DNA from: JAVBNA01 sp031551875
GTDB taxonomy: Bacteria > Bacillota > Clostridia > Oscillospirales > Acutalibacteraceae
Assembly: GCA_031551875.1 (NCBI GenBank)
Contig: JAVBNA010000007.1
Location: forward strand, 60,047 to 124,046
Reading direction: 5' to 3'
Length of the DNA: 64,000 nt
Numbering within the stretch: position 1 is the first letter of the stretch; every line of letters begins with the position of its first letter. Position numbers and translations under genes: made by a program. This document shows positions 43,889 to 51,893 of the stretch, one piece after another. The notes under the pieces are model-generated. The model was not told the origin of the DNA, ran no database searches, and saw only the letters and a program-made list of their open reading frames with translations.

Positions 43889-45160
43889 TTGACACTGTTT
43901 GAAAACAAACCGCCTCTGGAGCGCGCGGTTCTGGTCGCGCCCGACACGGGGGACTTTGACGCCGAGGTGTCGGCCGCCGAGCTGCGAGAGCTCGCGTACA
44001 GCGCGGGCGCGGAGGTTGTGGCGCTGATGATTCAGAAGCGTGAGCGCCTGGACACCGCCACCTGTATCGGTACGGGCAAGCTCAAGGAGCTTGCCGAATT
44101 TTGCGGGGACAATGAGATCAACCTGATCATCTTTGACGTCGAGCTCAGCCCCACACAGATTCGCAACGTGGAACGGGAAACCGGAGTCCGGACGATCGAC
44201 CGCACTCAGCTCATTCTCGACATCTTCGCGTCGCGCGCCCATTCACGGGAGGGCAAGCTTCAGGTTGAGCTGGCACAGCTGCAATACGCGCTGCCGCGGT
44301 TGGGCGGACAGGGCGCCGTGCTGTCCCGTTTGGGCGGAGGCATTGGTACGCGCGGCCCGGGCGAAACCCAGCTGGAAACCGACCGCCGGCACATCCGCCG
44401 CCGTATCGACGCCATCCGGGCGGCGCTCGTGCGGGTGGAGCGGCACCGCAGTGAGCTGCGCCGCAGCCGCCGCAAGAAAGGCATTCCCACGGTGGCGATT
44501 GTGGGCTATACCAACGCCGGAAAGTCCACCCTGATGAACCTGCTGACCGAGGCGGGCGTGCTGGCGGAGGACCGTCTGTTCGCCACGCTTGACCCCACGG
44601 CGCGGGCGCTCAAGCTGCCCTGCGGGCGCACGGTTATGCTGATCGACACGGTTGGGCTGGTACGCCGTCTGCCCCACCATCTGGTCAAAGCCTTCCGATC
44701 GACGCTTGAGGAAGCGGCAACCGCCGATGTCATGCTCAATGTCTGTGACGCGTCCAGTGAGGACGCGGCCGAACACCTCCAGGTGACGCGCGATCTGCTG
44801 CGCAGCCTGGGCGGGGAGGAGCGTCCGGTGGTCACCGTGCTCAACAAGTGCGACCTGCTGGAGGGTGAGATTGATTTTTCGCTGCCGGAGGGGCCAGTGG
44901 TGCGCATTTCGGCCAGGGAAGGCACCGGGATTGAGGAGCTTCTGCGTGCGGTGGAGGAGGCGCTTCCGGTGCATTTGCGGACGGTTCAGGTGCTGCTGCC
45001 CTTTCACGAAGGCGCGCTGGCGGCGCAGCTGCGCAGTGAGGCCGAGGTGGGGGAGGAGGAGTACACCCCCGAAGGTCTGCGCATGGTGGTGACCGTGGAC
45101 CCCGTGCTCGGCGACAGGGTTCAGCCGTATATTACGGAATCCGCTGAAATGACCGAATAA
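43889..45160 (+). CDS. hflX: GTPase HflX
   Basis: 423 residues, TTG 43889 placed 7 nt after AAGGAGG. Ribosome-associated GTPase that can split stalled or idle ribosomes. N-terminal HflX domain (ATCIGTGKLKELAEFC), GGIGTRGPGETQLETDRRHI linker, G1 GYTNAGKST (~205), switch region TLDPTARALKLP and NKCDLL. Its own site follows the ribF terminator, so it may have an independent promoter. Confidence 0.96.
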   Translation: MTLFENKPPLERAVLVAPDTGDFDAEVSAAELRELAYSAGAEVVALMIQKRERLDTATCIGTGKLKELAEFCGDNEINLIIFDVELSPTQIRNVERETGVRTIDRTQLILDIFASRAHSREGKLQVELAQLQYALPRLGGQGAVLSRLGGGIGTRGPGETQLETDRRHIRRRIDAIRAALVRVERHRSELRRSRRKKGIPTVAIVGYTNAGKSTLMNLLTEAGVLAEDRLFATLDPTARALKLPCGRTVMLIDTVGLVRRLPHHLVKAFRSTLEEAATADVMLNVCDASSEDAAEHLQVTRDLLRSLGGEERPVVTVLNKCDLLEGEIDFSLPEGPVVRISAREGTGIEELLRAVEEALPVHLRTVQVLLPFHEGALAAQLRSEAEVGEEEYTPEGLRMVVTVDPVLGDRVQPYITESAEMTE

Positions 45161-45165
45161 AAAGG

Positions 45166-45203
45166 AAAGCCGCCGGTTCAGTTTTGAACCGGCGGCTTTT
45201 TGC
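45166..45203. terminator. Bidirectional terminator
   Basis: 15-bp stem (45166-45180 with 45185-45199), loop GTTT, T-runs on both strands; separates hflX from the convergent zinc-ribbon operon. Confidence 0.9.
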
Positions 45204-45767
45204 TCACTTAAATCGCTGCCGAACCTCCCGGAGCACGCCGCGCACGCGCACAATGCGCACGAGCAGGCGGATGCCCAAAAAGAAGATCAGCAGGGAGAGG
45301 GGGATCGCGATGAGATTGGCCCAAACCCTGTTCCACGCCTGATTGATCCCGCTGTCGATCAGTTCGCTCCGGATGCCGCTGAGCAGCGCGCGGGAGGCGT
45401 CACTGACGCCCGCAAAGGCGCTCACCAGCCCGATGCAGGAGGCGACAGCGGCAATGCCCGCGATCACGATCACAAGGCAGAGAAGGAAAATCGCGACATT
45501 TTTACGGTCGGATTTGAGGACGTTGTAGGCCACGCGGGTGGTCAGCTTCATGGGACGCGCGTCACCGCCCGCCGGAACAGGAGAGGGCGCGGATGCCGGC
45601 ATCTCGGACAGAACCACGGCGTCGGACACCGGAACCAGTGCTTCCTCCGTGACCGTGGGCGTCGTCTCTTCCAGGAGAGGCGCGTCCTCGGGTGAGATGT
45701 TTTCCCCGCAGGCGTGGCAGTAGATGCTGCCGTTCAGATTTTCGGCGCCACATTGGTGACAGAACAT
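45204..45767 (-). CDS. Zinc-ribbon membrane protein
   Basis: 187 residues. N-terminal zinc ribbon CHQCGAENLNGSIYCHACGENI (two CxxC knuckles), an acidic/Pro-rich linker (~25-80), then two membrane segments (VAIFLLCLVIVIAGIAAVAS and NLIAIPLSLLIFFLGIRLLV) and a basic end. Same architecture as its neighbours at 45804, 47019 and 47754. Last gene of a four-gene minus-strand operon. Function unknown. Confidence 0.8.
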   Translation of the reverse strand: MFCHQCGAENLNGSIYCHACGENISPEDAPLLEETTPTVTEEALVPVSDAVVLSEMPASAPSPVPAGGDARPMKLTTRVAYNVLKSDRKNVAIFLLCLVIVIAGIAAVASCIGLVSAFAGVSDASRALLSGIRSELIDSGINQAWNRVWANLIAIPLSLLIFFLGIRLLVRIVRVRGVLREVRQRFK

Positions 45768-45803
45768 AGACAGAAACCTCTCTGACGAACCCGGTAACGG
45801 GCG

Positions 45804-46385
45804 CTATTTTTGCGGCGGTGAACCGGCGGCCACAGCGGCGATTTCCTCTTTCTGCTTGCGGTTCCACTCTTTTTTGGAGCGGGAGGAAACGACCACCCGT
45901 TTGATCAGGCGGTAAATGGCGGTCAGGCCGAGGAGCGTGACCAGAATCAGCACAACGGCCAGCGCAATGATGATCAGCGCATATTGCAGGAATTCCTGCC
46001 CTTCACGGCCTGAAAGCAGGTTCATGATCTTGTCGGGCGTGTTCCAGCGGGCGCCCATATCAATGCTTTCAGCGTAGGTGAGGATGTTTTTGGGGATGAA
46101 AAACCAGCCCGCAACCATCAGGACAAGGCACACGATGTTCGTGACCGGGTGATACCAGAAGCCGCGTGCGCGGCGGCGCTTCTCACGGCGTTTCCGGCGT
46201 CTGAGCTCCCGCTCCGTATAGACAGGGGGCGGGGGGGTGAGCACCGGCGGATTTGCGGTGTTCATGGGAGGCTGGCGCACGGGATGGGGGGGGATGACGG
46301 GCACGGCCCCCGCCACCGGTGTGCCGCACTGCGGGCAAAACGCGCCGTTTGGGGGAATGTTTGCGGAGCATTTGCTGCAATTCAT
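45804..46385 (-). CDS. Zinc-ribbon membrane protein
   Basis: 193 residues. Zinc ribbon CSKCSANIPPNGAFCPQCGTPV at the N-terminus, Pro-rich linker, a very basic block (RELRRRKRREKRRRARGFW), then two membrane segments (NIVCLVLMVAGWFFIPKNIL and YALIIIALAVVLILVTLLG) around a ~50-residue extracytoplasmic loop. AGGAGAGAG precedes ATG 46385. Middle gene of the operon. Confidence 0.8.
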   Translation of the reverse strand: MNCSKCSANIPPNGAFCPQCGTPVAGAVPVIPPHPVRQPPMNTANPPVLTPPPPVYTERELRRRKRREKRRRARGFWYHPVTNIVCLVLMVAGWFFIPKNILTYAESIDMGARWNTPDKIMNLLSGREGQEFLQYALIIIALAVVLILVTLLGLTAIYRLIKRVVVSSRSKKEWNRKQKEEIAAVAAGSPPQK

Positions 46386-46415
46386 AGATCTCTCTCCTCT
46401 CGTTGATCCGCTGTG

Positions 46416-47000
46416 TTATTCCAGGCGAGACATATCCAGAAACTTCATGCCGAAGTCATGGGCACGCTCAACGTCCGCCATGGTTTTAGCGCCGCACAGC
46501 ATGTCGTAGATTTTATCGCTGTTGGCGCGGTCGGTCTCGGCGGCCTCCTTGTGCAGGAAACCGGTCAGAAACAGGCCGGCCAGATGCTCGGTTTTACGCG
46601 CGGTGTATTCGGCTTTGCACACCAGATAGACCGTCTCCACAAAAGTGACCTCCTGCGCCGACAGGGAATCGTTTTTCAGGGCAAGGATTTTTTCGGTGTA
46701 GCTGTTGGCAAGCGCCGAGTAGCTGCCGTCCCCCTTTTCGAGGGCATACAGCACATCACGGGTGAATACGTCGCTTTTGATGCTGGTCACATACCCCATA
46801 CCGGCCACATAGAGAGTGTCGCCGATCTCCGGGACAGGGGAATGGCTGTAGATGGTGCTGACGCTCCCGTCCGAATAGCTGATGATACAGGCGACGGTCA
46901 ACAGCGCGCACAGCAGTACGGTCAGAAAAATCAATGTCAGCTGGAGGGGCCTGAGACCCCGTTTTGCGTAAGCAGACAAAAAAAGCCCCCTTTCAGACAT
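46416..47000 (-). CDS. Membrane-anchored unknown protein
   Basis: 194 residues. One N-terminal membrane segment (LQLTLIFLTVLLCALLTVACIISY) then an external domain with EIGDTLYVAGMGYVTSIKSD and helical LTGFLHKEAAETDRANSDKIYDML. ATG 47000 lies 18 bp after the zinc-ribbon gene stop but has only a weak ribosome site, which suggests translational coupling. Lacks a zinc ribbon itself. No family recognised. Confidence 0.7.
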   Translation of the reverse strand: MSERGLFLSAYAKRGLRPLQLTLIFLTVLLCALLTVACIISYSDGSVSTIYSHSPVPEIGDTLYVAGMGYVTSIKSDVFTRDVLYALEKGDGSYSALANSYTEKILALKNDSLSAQEVTFVETVYLVCKAEYTARKTEHLAGLFLTGFLHKEAAETDRANSDKIYDMLCGAKTMADVERAHDFGMKFLDMSRLE

Positions 47001-47018
47001 AGAGAAACAAAAACGGCA

Positions 47019-47375
47019 TTATTCCGCCGTCACCTTGGGGCAAAAGCCGCGCTCGCCGCCGCCGGCAATGCGAAAAACGGGAGGCACGGACGGATTTGTC
47101 AGGGGGGCGCCAGCCGGCACAGACGCCGCTTGCAGAGGCATCGGCCGCGAGGGCACAGCGGGCGGCACGACTGGTGCCGGGGAAGGGAGGGGTGTGGCGG
47201 GTTGTTGCATGGGGAGGGGTGTCCCCTGCGGCTGGACGGGAATGAACTCAGGCAGATTCTGAACCGATGCGGACTGCATCGGAGAGATAGGGGAGGGCTT
47301 GCCCGTGATCGTTCCGCAGTAGGCGCAATATTGCGCGTTCGATTCCAATTCCATTTGGCAAAAACTGCATTTCAT
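47019..47375 (-). CDS. Zinc-ribbon protein, Pro-rich
   Basis: 118 residues from ATG 47375, 10 nt after AGGAG; the longer frame from 47462 runs over the promoter and is rejected. One zinc ribbon (CSFCQMELESNAQYCAYCGTI), then a long Pro/Ala/Gln-rich disordered tail and a short end with one more Cys. No membrane segment. First gene of the minus-strand operon. Confidence 0.75.
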   Translation of the reverse strand: MKCSFCQMELESNAQYCAYCGTITGKPSPISPMQSASVQNLPEFIPVQPQGTPLPMQQPATPLPSPAPVVPPAVPSRPMPLQAASVPAGAPLTNPSVPPVFRIAGGGERGFCPKVTAE

Positions 47376-47424
47376 AACAAAACAACTCCTATGTATCGGG
47401 AAATCATGATAAAACACCACTCTC

Positions 47425-47452
47425 ATTATGGCAGATTTCTCGAATTTGTCAA
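47425..47452 (-). promoter_or_regulatory. Promoter of the zinc-ribbon operon
   Basis: On the minus strand TTGACA (47452-47447), 16-bp spacer, CATAAT (47430-47425), about 50 bp before ATG 47375. Confidence 0.6.
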
Positions 47453-47526
47453 GAAGTAGCACGATTTGTTTATAGGTTTGTCAAATTTTGACGATTTGGC
47501 TGCGACCCGGCATAGCACAAAAAAAC

Positions 47527-47555
47527 TTGCATTTGTGCGTATTCGATGGTATAAT
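47527..47555 (+). promoter_or_regulatory. Promoter of tRNA-Arg
   Basis: TTGCAT (47527-47532), 17-bp spacer, TATAAT (47550-47555), 26 bp before the tRNA. Confidence 0.75.
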
Positions 47556-47580
47556 GTATCAGCGCCTTTTTGGCGTTTAT

Positions 47581-47657
47581 CCGCCCGTAGCGAAGCTGGA
47601 TATCGCAGCAGATTCCGATTCTGAAGGCCGGGGGTTCGAATCCCTCCGGGCGGGCCA
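47581..47657 (+). tRNA. tRNA-Arg (anticodon CCG)
   Basis: Full cloverleaf, 77 nt with encoded CCA. Acceptor CCGCCCG (47581-47587) pairs perfectly with CGGGCGG (47647-47653); D stem GCGA/TCGC; anticodon stem GCAGA with TCTGA (last pair mismatched); loop TTCCGAT gives CCG at 47615-47617; T stem GGGGG/CCCTC (one G-T pair) with TTCGAAT; discriminator G47654 then CCA. Reads CGG. Confidence 0.95.
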
Positions 47658-47684
47658 GCAGGCAGAGCCTGGACGCAATCTGCG
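47658..47684 (+). repeat. 27-nt repeat, copy 2 (tRNA trailer)
   Basis: Begins one base after the tRNA CCA end and matches 670-696 at 24 of 27 positions. Here it supplies the 5' arm of the tRNA terminator. Confidence 0.6.
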
Positions 47685-47702
47685 TTCCGGGCTCGGTTTT
47701 TT
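47665..47702 (+). terminator. Terminator of tRNA-Arg
   Basis: GAGCCTGGACGC (47665-47676) pairs imperfectly with GCGTTCCGGGCTC (47682-47694), followed by GG and TTTTTT. Confidence 0.7.
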
Positions 47703-47753
47703 ATTCCTATTGAAAAACAATGACGTTTGTGTGATGTGAAAGGAGCGCAGCAT

Positions 47754-48149
47754 ATGTTCTGTTCGAATTGTGGAGTGCCACTTCCTGGGGATTCTAATTT
47801 TTGCTATAACTGCGGCGTTAAAATTTACAGCACACAGCCGAGCTTTCGATATCCGAACCCCCAAAATTATTTGAAGGATATTGGCTTTCAAAATTCTTCA
47901 CCTGTAATCGGAAAGCTGATTGCAGAAGCAAACAGTACGCATTCGGTCGGATTGATTTTGCTCATACTGTCCATTCCGTTTAACTTTATGATTGGGCCGC
48001 TTGTTTGGCCGGTTTTTATTCTAACAATTCCCATGCTGATTACGTCCATCGTTTTTCTTGCCACGTCAATCGGGAAACATAATGTACTCAAAAGAATGTA
48101 CATCAATTACTTGAATCAGTATGGAAACCAAATGTTTACTAAGTGGTAG
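47754..48149 (+). CDS. Zinc-ribbon membrane protein
   Basis: 131 residues from ATG 47754 (AAAGGAG 8 nt upstream). Zinc ribbon CSNCGVPLPGDSNFCYNCGV, then a hydrophobic hairpin of two segments (VGLILLILSIPFNFMIGPLV and WPVFILTIPMLITSIVFLA) and a basic end. Same ribbon-plus-membrane layout as the minus-strand cluster on the other side of the tRNA. Confidence 0.8.
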   Translation: MFCSNCGVPLPGDSNFCYNCGVKIYSTQPSFRYPNPQNYLKDIGFQNSSPVIGKLIAEANSTHSVGLILLILSIPFNFMIGPLVWPVFILTIPMLITSIVFLATSIGKHNVLKRMYINYLNQYGNQMFTKW

Positions 48150-48153
48150 AGCT

Positions 48154-48374
48154 ATGAAGTATACAGGATGCTGTCCAAAATGCAAATTGAATGATTTGGT
48201 CAGGGTGCCGGGGTCGAGTCAAGCTTACGGGAAAGGCGATAATATCATGGTAGGGGTGACCATTTTAGTCAGGTGCTGGTCACGAAATATGTCTGCTGCA
48301 ACTGCGGCTATATTGAAGAGTGGATTGACTATCCCGCTGACATTGCCAGGGTGAAAAAATACCATACAAAGTGA
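48154..48374 (+). pseudogene. Zinc-knuckle protein, frameshifted
   Basis: Starts MKYTGCCPKCKLNDLVRVPG with YGKGDNIMVGVTI, matching a small Clostridial family with a CxxC knuckle at each end. The frame then breaks in a T4 run at 48262-48265; one more T would continue as FSQVLVTKYVCCNCGYIEEWIDYP and end at TGA 48372, giving a 73-residue protein with both knuckles. As read, translation runs on in a wrong frame to 48354. It lies 4 bp after the previous stop, so it was probably co-translated. Confidence 0.65.
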
Positions 48375-48445
48375 ACGAAACAGCCACTTCCGCTTCAACC
48401 TAAATAAGGGGCTGCCTGATTTTTCGCGAACTTTATACCAAATAG

Positions 48446-48489
48446 AAAAAGCGCCGGCAGCCCGCAGATATTTTTCGGGCTGCCGGCGC
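48446..48489 (-). terminator. Terminator of the esterase-dockerin remnant
   Basis: Perfect 14-bp stem (48451-48464 with 48476-48489), followed on the minus strand by TTTTT (48450-48446). Confidence 0.8.
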
Positions 48490-48530
48490 GGCTTTAAGGG
48501 AAAAGCCGGAGAATGTAGGAGTGGGTCAGA

Positions 48531-48919
48531 TTACAGGCACATCTGCATGATGATGGTCACGTCGCCGACATTGACTTTGCCGTCCTTGTTGGCGTCTGCT
48601 GCTCTGAGCTGGCGCGAGGTCAGCGTTTTGCTGCCCGCCAGATCCGCCTGGGAGCTGAAAAATGGCATATCCGACGACTGTCTCACCGCTTACGCGGCAC
48701 CGTCCGGATTCACAACCACAAAGGAATCGCCTTCGGAGGTCAGGATAAATCCCTTTTCCGCGGCAAGCCGCGCATAGCCGTAGGTTTCGGTCATGAAGGT
48801 TGTGCTGCCGCTTCCGTGCATCACAATGACAACCGGGTATTTTTTGTGTTGCCTTCTTCAAGCTCTTCCAGGGGCGTATAGGAAACCCATTTCCGGGGCT
48901 CGCCGTGCTCGTTGTGCAT
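48531..48919 (-). pseudogene. Decayed esterase-dockerin gene
   Basis: On the minus strand one reading gives WVSYTPLEELEEGNTK, then after a missing A in an A-run (48840-48845) KYPVVIVMHGSGSTTFMTETYGYARLAAEKGFI, the oxyanion-loop region of a PHB-depolymerase-like esterase. An in-frame TAA follows, then a C-terminal dockerin half with the calcium loop ADANKDGKVNVGDVTIIMQ and stop at 48531. The 5' part is lost next to an IS fragment. The intact ancestor was probably a secreted, cohesin-binding esterase. Confidence 0.7.
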
Positions 48920-48930
48920 CTACTTGAGCG

Positions 48931-49059
48931 TAGGTTAAAATATCCGTGTGAGGCATATTGAAACCCTTGGTCGCTGTGGAGCTGTAACTCCTCGGCGACC
49001 GCTTCTTTTTGTTTGGCATCTCGAATCGTATTTCGTATTATAGTGAACGAGTTATCCAT
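48931..49059 (-). mobile_element. IS3-family transposase remnant
   Basis: Minus-strand frame with NSFTIIRNTIRDAKQKEAV and LHSDQGFQYASHGYFNL, the end of the DDE catalytic core of IS3/IS150-type OrfB (HSDQGxQY motif). Both ends are truncated: homology stops at 48931 where the esterase fragment begins and upstream at about 49060. No inverted repeats found. The rest of 49060-49200 is AT-rich with no gene seen. Confidence 0.65.
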
Positions 49060-49210
49060 TGTTATTTTTTTTTGGGTTTGTTGCACTTTTGTTGCAACTA
49101 TCATTATATAATGAGTTCAAATTACAGAAACCGGAAACGCTTAACAGTCGGGGAGTGGTGGGAGGTGGATCACTATGCGTGAACGTGACGCAAAACGGTA
49201 GCAATTGTCA

Positions 49211-49239
49211 TTGAAAAAAGAAAAAAAACGTGCTATACT
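49211..49239 (+). promoter_or_regulatory. Promoter of the SipW/TasA-like locus
   Basis: TTGAAA (49211-49216), 17-bp spacer, TATACT (49234-49239), 40 bp before the first gene. Confidence 0.7.
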
Positions 49240-49278
49240 ATATCGGATACCCGAATTACGGCGAAAGGACGTGAAGTT

Positions 49279-49920
49279 TTGCAAAAAAATGAAACAAATT
49301 CATCCACGAAACACAAAATGTTAGCTTTCTTGGGGATTATTCTCAGCATTGTTCTGATTCCCATCATTATTCTAAATTTTACACTGATTGTGATGAGCTT
49401 TGTCGGAGGCAGTGAGAAAATGCCGAGCATTGGTGGATATTTTCCACTGGCGGTTAAGTCGGGATCCATGAGCGGTGCCATTGAAGTCGGCGATCTTATT
49501 TTCGTCAAAAAAGTTGATGACATGGGCGCGCTGCAAAAAGGAGACGTTATCACCTTTTGGGAAAATGAGCCGGGCAAGACGGTTGTTACACATAGAATTT
49601 TGGAGGTAGCAACCGATGAATCGGGCGGTCTTGCGTTTGCCACCAAGGGCGATGCAAACGTGGTGGAGGACGAAGGCTTGGTCGCCGCCAAGAATGTGAT
49701 CGGCGTATATCAGTCCAGAGTGCCCGCCCTCGGCGATGTCGTTATGTTTATGCAAACGCCGCTGGGCATGGTTCTGTGCGTTGGCATCCCATTGATCCTG
49801 ATGCTTGTCTATGATATGCTCCGGCGCAAAAAATATCAGCAGGAACAGCTGAGGGAAAAAGACCAGCAATTGGCACAAATGGCACAGCAATTACACCAGA
49901 ACACAACTTTGTATCATTAA
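49279..49920 (+). CDS. SipW-type signal peptidase I (1)
   Basis: 213 residues from TTG 49279 (AAAGGA 10 nt upstream). ER-type signal peptidase with a Ser-His dyad instead of Ser-Lys: Ser63 (KSGSMSG) and His105 (VVTHRIL), then TKGDANVVED. N-terminal anchor (~13-43) and a second membrane segment near 160-180 with a basic, Gln-rich coiled C-terminal tail. In Bacillus, SipW processes TasA and TapA; here a TasA-like substrate gene follows after 49 bp. Confidence 0.92.
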   Translation: MQKNETNSSTKHKMLAFLGIILSIVLIPIIILNFTLIVMSFVGGSEKMPSIGGYFPLAVKSGSMSGAIEVGDLIFVKKVDDMGALQKGDVITFWENEPGKTVVTHRILEVATDESGGLAFATKGDANVVEDEGLVAAKNVIGVYQSRVPALGDVVMFMQTPLGMVLCVGIPLILMLVYDMLRRKKYQQEQLREKDQQLAQMAQQLHQNTTLYH

Positions 49921-49969
49921 AACCACGCGGTTTTTGATAAATACACAAAAATTAAGGAGGCTATTCCCA

Positions 49970-50941
49970 ATGACAAAAAACAAACCCATTCGATTCGCAG
50001 CTTTTTTACTCGTGATCGCAATTCTTACGACAAGCATCCTGTATGGCACACTCGCGAAGTACATCACAGGCGACAGTGCCACCGATTCGGCCCGCGTGGC
50101 TAAATTCGGCGTCACGGTAGCAATGAACGGCAGTCTCTATGGCGACGAATATTCGGGCCCGACCGGCAATACGATCATCGCTTATTCCGACGATAACGCA
50201 GGGACAGTCAAGGCGGATACTGAGACCGAAAATGTTGTCGCGCCGGGCACCAAGAGCAACAAGGGCTTCGGTTTCTCGGTCACCGGCACACCGGAGGTCG
50301 ATGTCACACTGACGGCAACAATCGAAACTCAGAACATTTACCTTAAGGAAGGCTCATATGCCGTCATGGTAGAGGCCGAAAACGTAACCGCGGAAAATTT
50401 TGCTGCGGGCACCTATTATACGCTGGCGTCCGGCACGTATACCAAAGCAACAAGCGGATTCAGTGGCACAGCTACTTACTACAAAGCCATAGAAGCTGTT
50501 ACTGTTGCGGCAGATTATTATCCTGTTGTGTACAGCATGACCGGCACCGACACCGAGTATGATGAGGGCGATGTTGACGGTGACTCTCTGGGCGCGATCG
50601 CCAAGTTGATCGCCCAGCAGCTGAGCGGCAACGATAGTATCTCCGCAGATGCTGCCGGCAAGTTCGAAATTACTCAGACTTATGAGGCCAATACCGACCT
50701 CGCAACCGCACTGGCGTTGAGTGCGAACAAAATTTCCTGGGCATGGGATTTTGACGCTTCCACCGCCGGCACGTATGACGGCGCCGACACCATCCTGGGC
50801 AACCTGATGGCCGGCAGCGCAAAAAATGGCGTCGTTGTGAAGTCAACGGGCACCGGCACCTATGCAGCGCCTGAGCCGACCACCGACTACAACCTCAACA
50901 CCAGCTTTGACATGAGCATTACGGTTACCCAGATCGACTAA
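49970..50941 (+). CDS. TasA/CalY-like secreted protein
   Basis: 323 residues from ATG 49970 (AAGGAGG 9 nt upstream). SipW-type signal: basic start, hydrophobic FAAFLLVIAILTTSILYGTL, then AKYITGDSATDSARVAKFGVTV, the typical start of mature TasA/camelysin-type subunits. The remainder is a Thr/Ala/Gly-rich beta domain ending SFDMSITVTQID, also usual for the family. Larger than CalY because of an insertion (~115-190). Probably an extracellular fibre or matrix subunit processed by the upstream peptidase. Confidence 0.87.
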   Translation: MTKNKPIRFAAFLLVIAILTTSILYGTLAKYITGDSATDSARVAKFGVTVAMNGSLYGDEYSGPTGNTIIAYSDDNAGTVKADTETENVVAPGTKSNKGFGFSVTGTPEVDVTLTATIETQNIYLKEGSYAVMVEAENVTAENFAAGTYYTLASGTYTKATSGFSGTATYYKAIEAVTVAADYYPVVYSMTGTDTEYDEGDVDGDSLGAIAKLIAQQLSGNDSISADAAGKFEITQTYEANTDLATALALSANKISWAWDFDASTAGTYDGADTILGNLMAGSAKNGVVVKSTGTGTYAAPEPTTDYNLNTSFDMSITVTQID

Positions 50942-50975
50942 TCGGCGGCTTTAATCAGCATTCAGTCTGTCTCAA

Positions 50976-50999
50976 GTCAATCGCCTGTGGGCGGTTGAC
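50976..50999 (+). other. Hairpin after the TasA-like gene
   Basis: GTCAATCGCC (50976-50985) pairs with GGCGGTTGAC (50990-50999) with one mismatch, loop TGTG. No T-run follows. It may limit or stabilise transcription so that the TasA-like subunit is made in excess. Confidence 0.5.
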
Positions 51000-51041
51000 T
51001 TGGATGTGGATTGAATCGGTTAAGATGAAGGAGGCCGTTTT

Positions 51042-51884
51042 GTGTACAACAATCACTTCGCCAACAGCAAACGGCGCCTTTCTGTGCTTTTTTTACTGAT
51101 CCTGACAATTTTATCCCTTGCGGTGGCCGCCCTGACCGTACATCCCACCAGTTCCGCCCTGCCGGACAAAGTGATTGCCGTGTCATATGCTGCGGGCGGG
51201 TCATCCGGTACGGCGGTGCTGCCCGAGCCTTCGGCCGGGGAGGACGGAACCGTTTGGGGTCTTAAAGTGTCCGATCAGAACCGAATCTGGCATACGCGGA
51301 CCGACGTCGATATTTTTGACCATCAGGATCCGCGTGTGAAAAGCGATGGAAGCGGCCAGGCGCCTCATATTATTGCGCCGGGCACCGCCAACGACTATGT
51401 TTTCAGCCTTCAAAATAATGAGAATAACTGGTATGAATATGTGGTAAAAATACAGGCCGGCGAAAACAGCGCGCTGGCCCTGCCGGTAGAAGTGCGGATA
51501 TTCGCGCCCGACGGCAGTGCTCTTACCGGGGATCGGTGGATTCCCATCGGCGAGATCGGGACGCTCACCCATGCGGGACAGCTCAAGACCAACCGCAGTG
51601 CACAGTACATGATCGAGTGGAAATGGGTCTTTGATGCCGGACAGGACGTGTATGACACGCAGCTCGGCAATGCGGCTGTGGACGAGGAGCTTTCCTGCTT
51701 TATTAACATTGAACTGGCCGCACAGTATGTGCTGGATGATAACGGGAATCCTAAGACAGGCGACGACGTCCAGCTCTGGATATACTGGGTCATGACAGGC
51801 GTCAGCAGTCTTGTGATTTTGTGTATATTGCTGATATGGAAAAAGAAATCAGATAAGGAACGAACACAAACGGCGGGCGGATAA
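51042..51884 (+). CDS. NPKTG-anchored surface protein
   Basis: 280 residues, GTG 51042 after AAGGAGG (7 nt). Signal peptide (VLFLLILTILSLAVAALTVHP), beta-rich body (YEYVVKIQAGENSALALPVEVRIF), and a C-terminal sorting signal: NPKTGDD (~236), hydrophobic WVMTGVSSLVILCILLIW and KKK. NPKTG is a class-B-like sortase motif. It may link the fibre proteins to the wall. Sits between the TasA-like gene and the second peptidase. Confidence 0.82.
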   Translation: MYNNHFANSKRRLSVLFLLILTILSLAVAALTVHPTSSALPDKVIAVSYAAGGSSGTAVLPEPSAGEDGTVWGLKVSDQNRIWHTRTDVDIFDHQDPRVKSDGSGQAPHIIAPGTANDYVFSLQNNENNWYEYVVKIQAGENSALALPVEVRIFAPDGSALTGDRWIPIGEIGTLTHAGQLKTNRSAQYMIEWKWVFDAGQDVYDTQLGNAAVDEELSCFINIELAAQYVLDDNGNPKTGDDVQLWIYWVMTGVSSLVILCILLIWKKKSDKERTQTAGG

Positions 51885-51893
51885 GGAGTTGAA

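Noticed and set aside
47488..47739. 83-residue frame over the tRNA
   Set aside because: Covers the tRNA-Arg promoter, tRNA and terminator; not coding.
48526..49104. Single 192-residue minus-strand protein
   Set aside because: It joins an IS3 transposase piece to out-of-frame esterase-dockerin sequence; the real signals lie in other frames.
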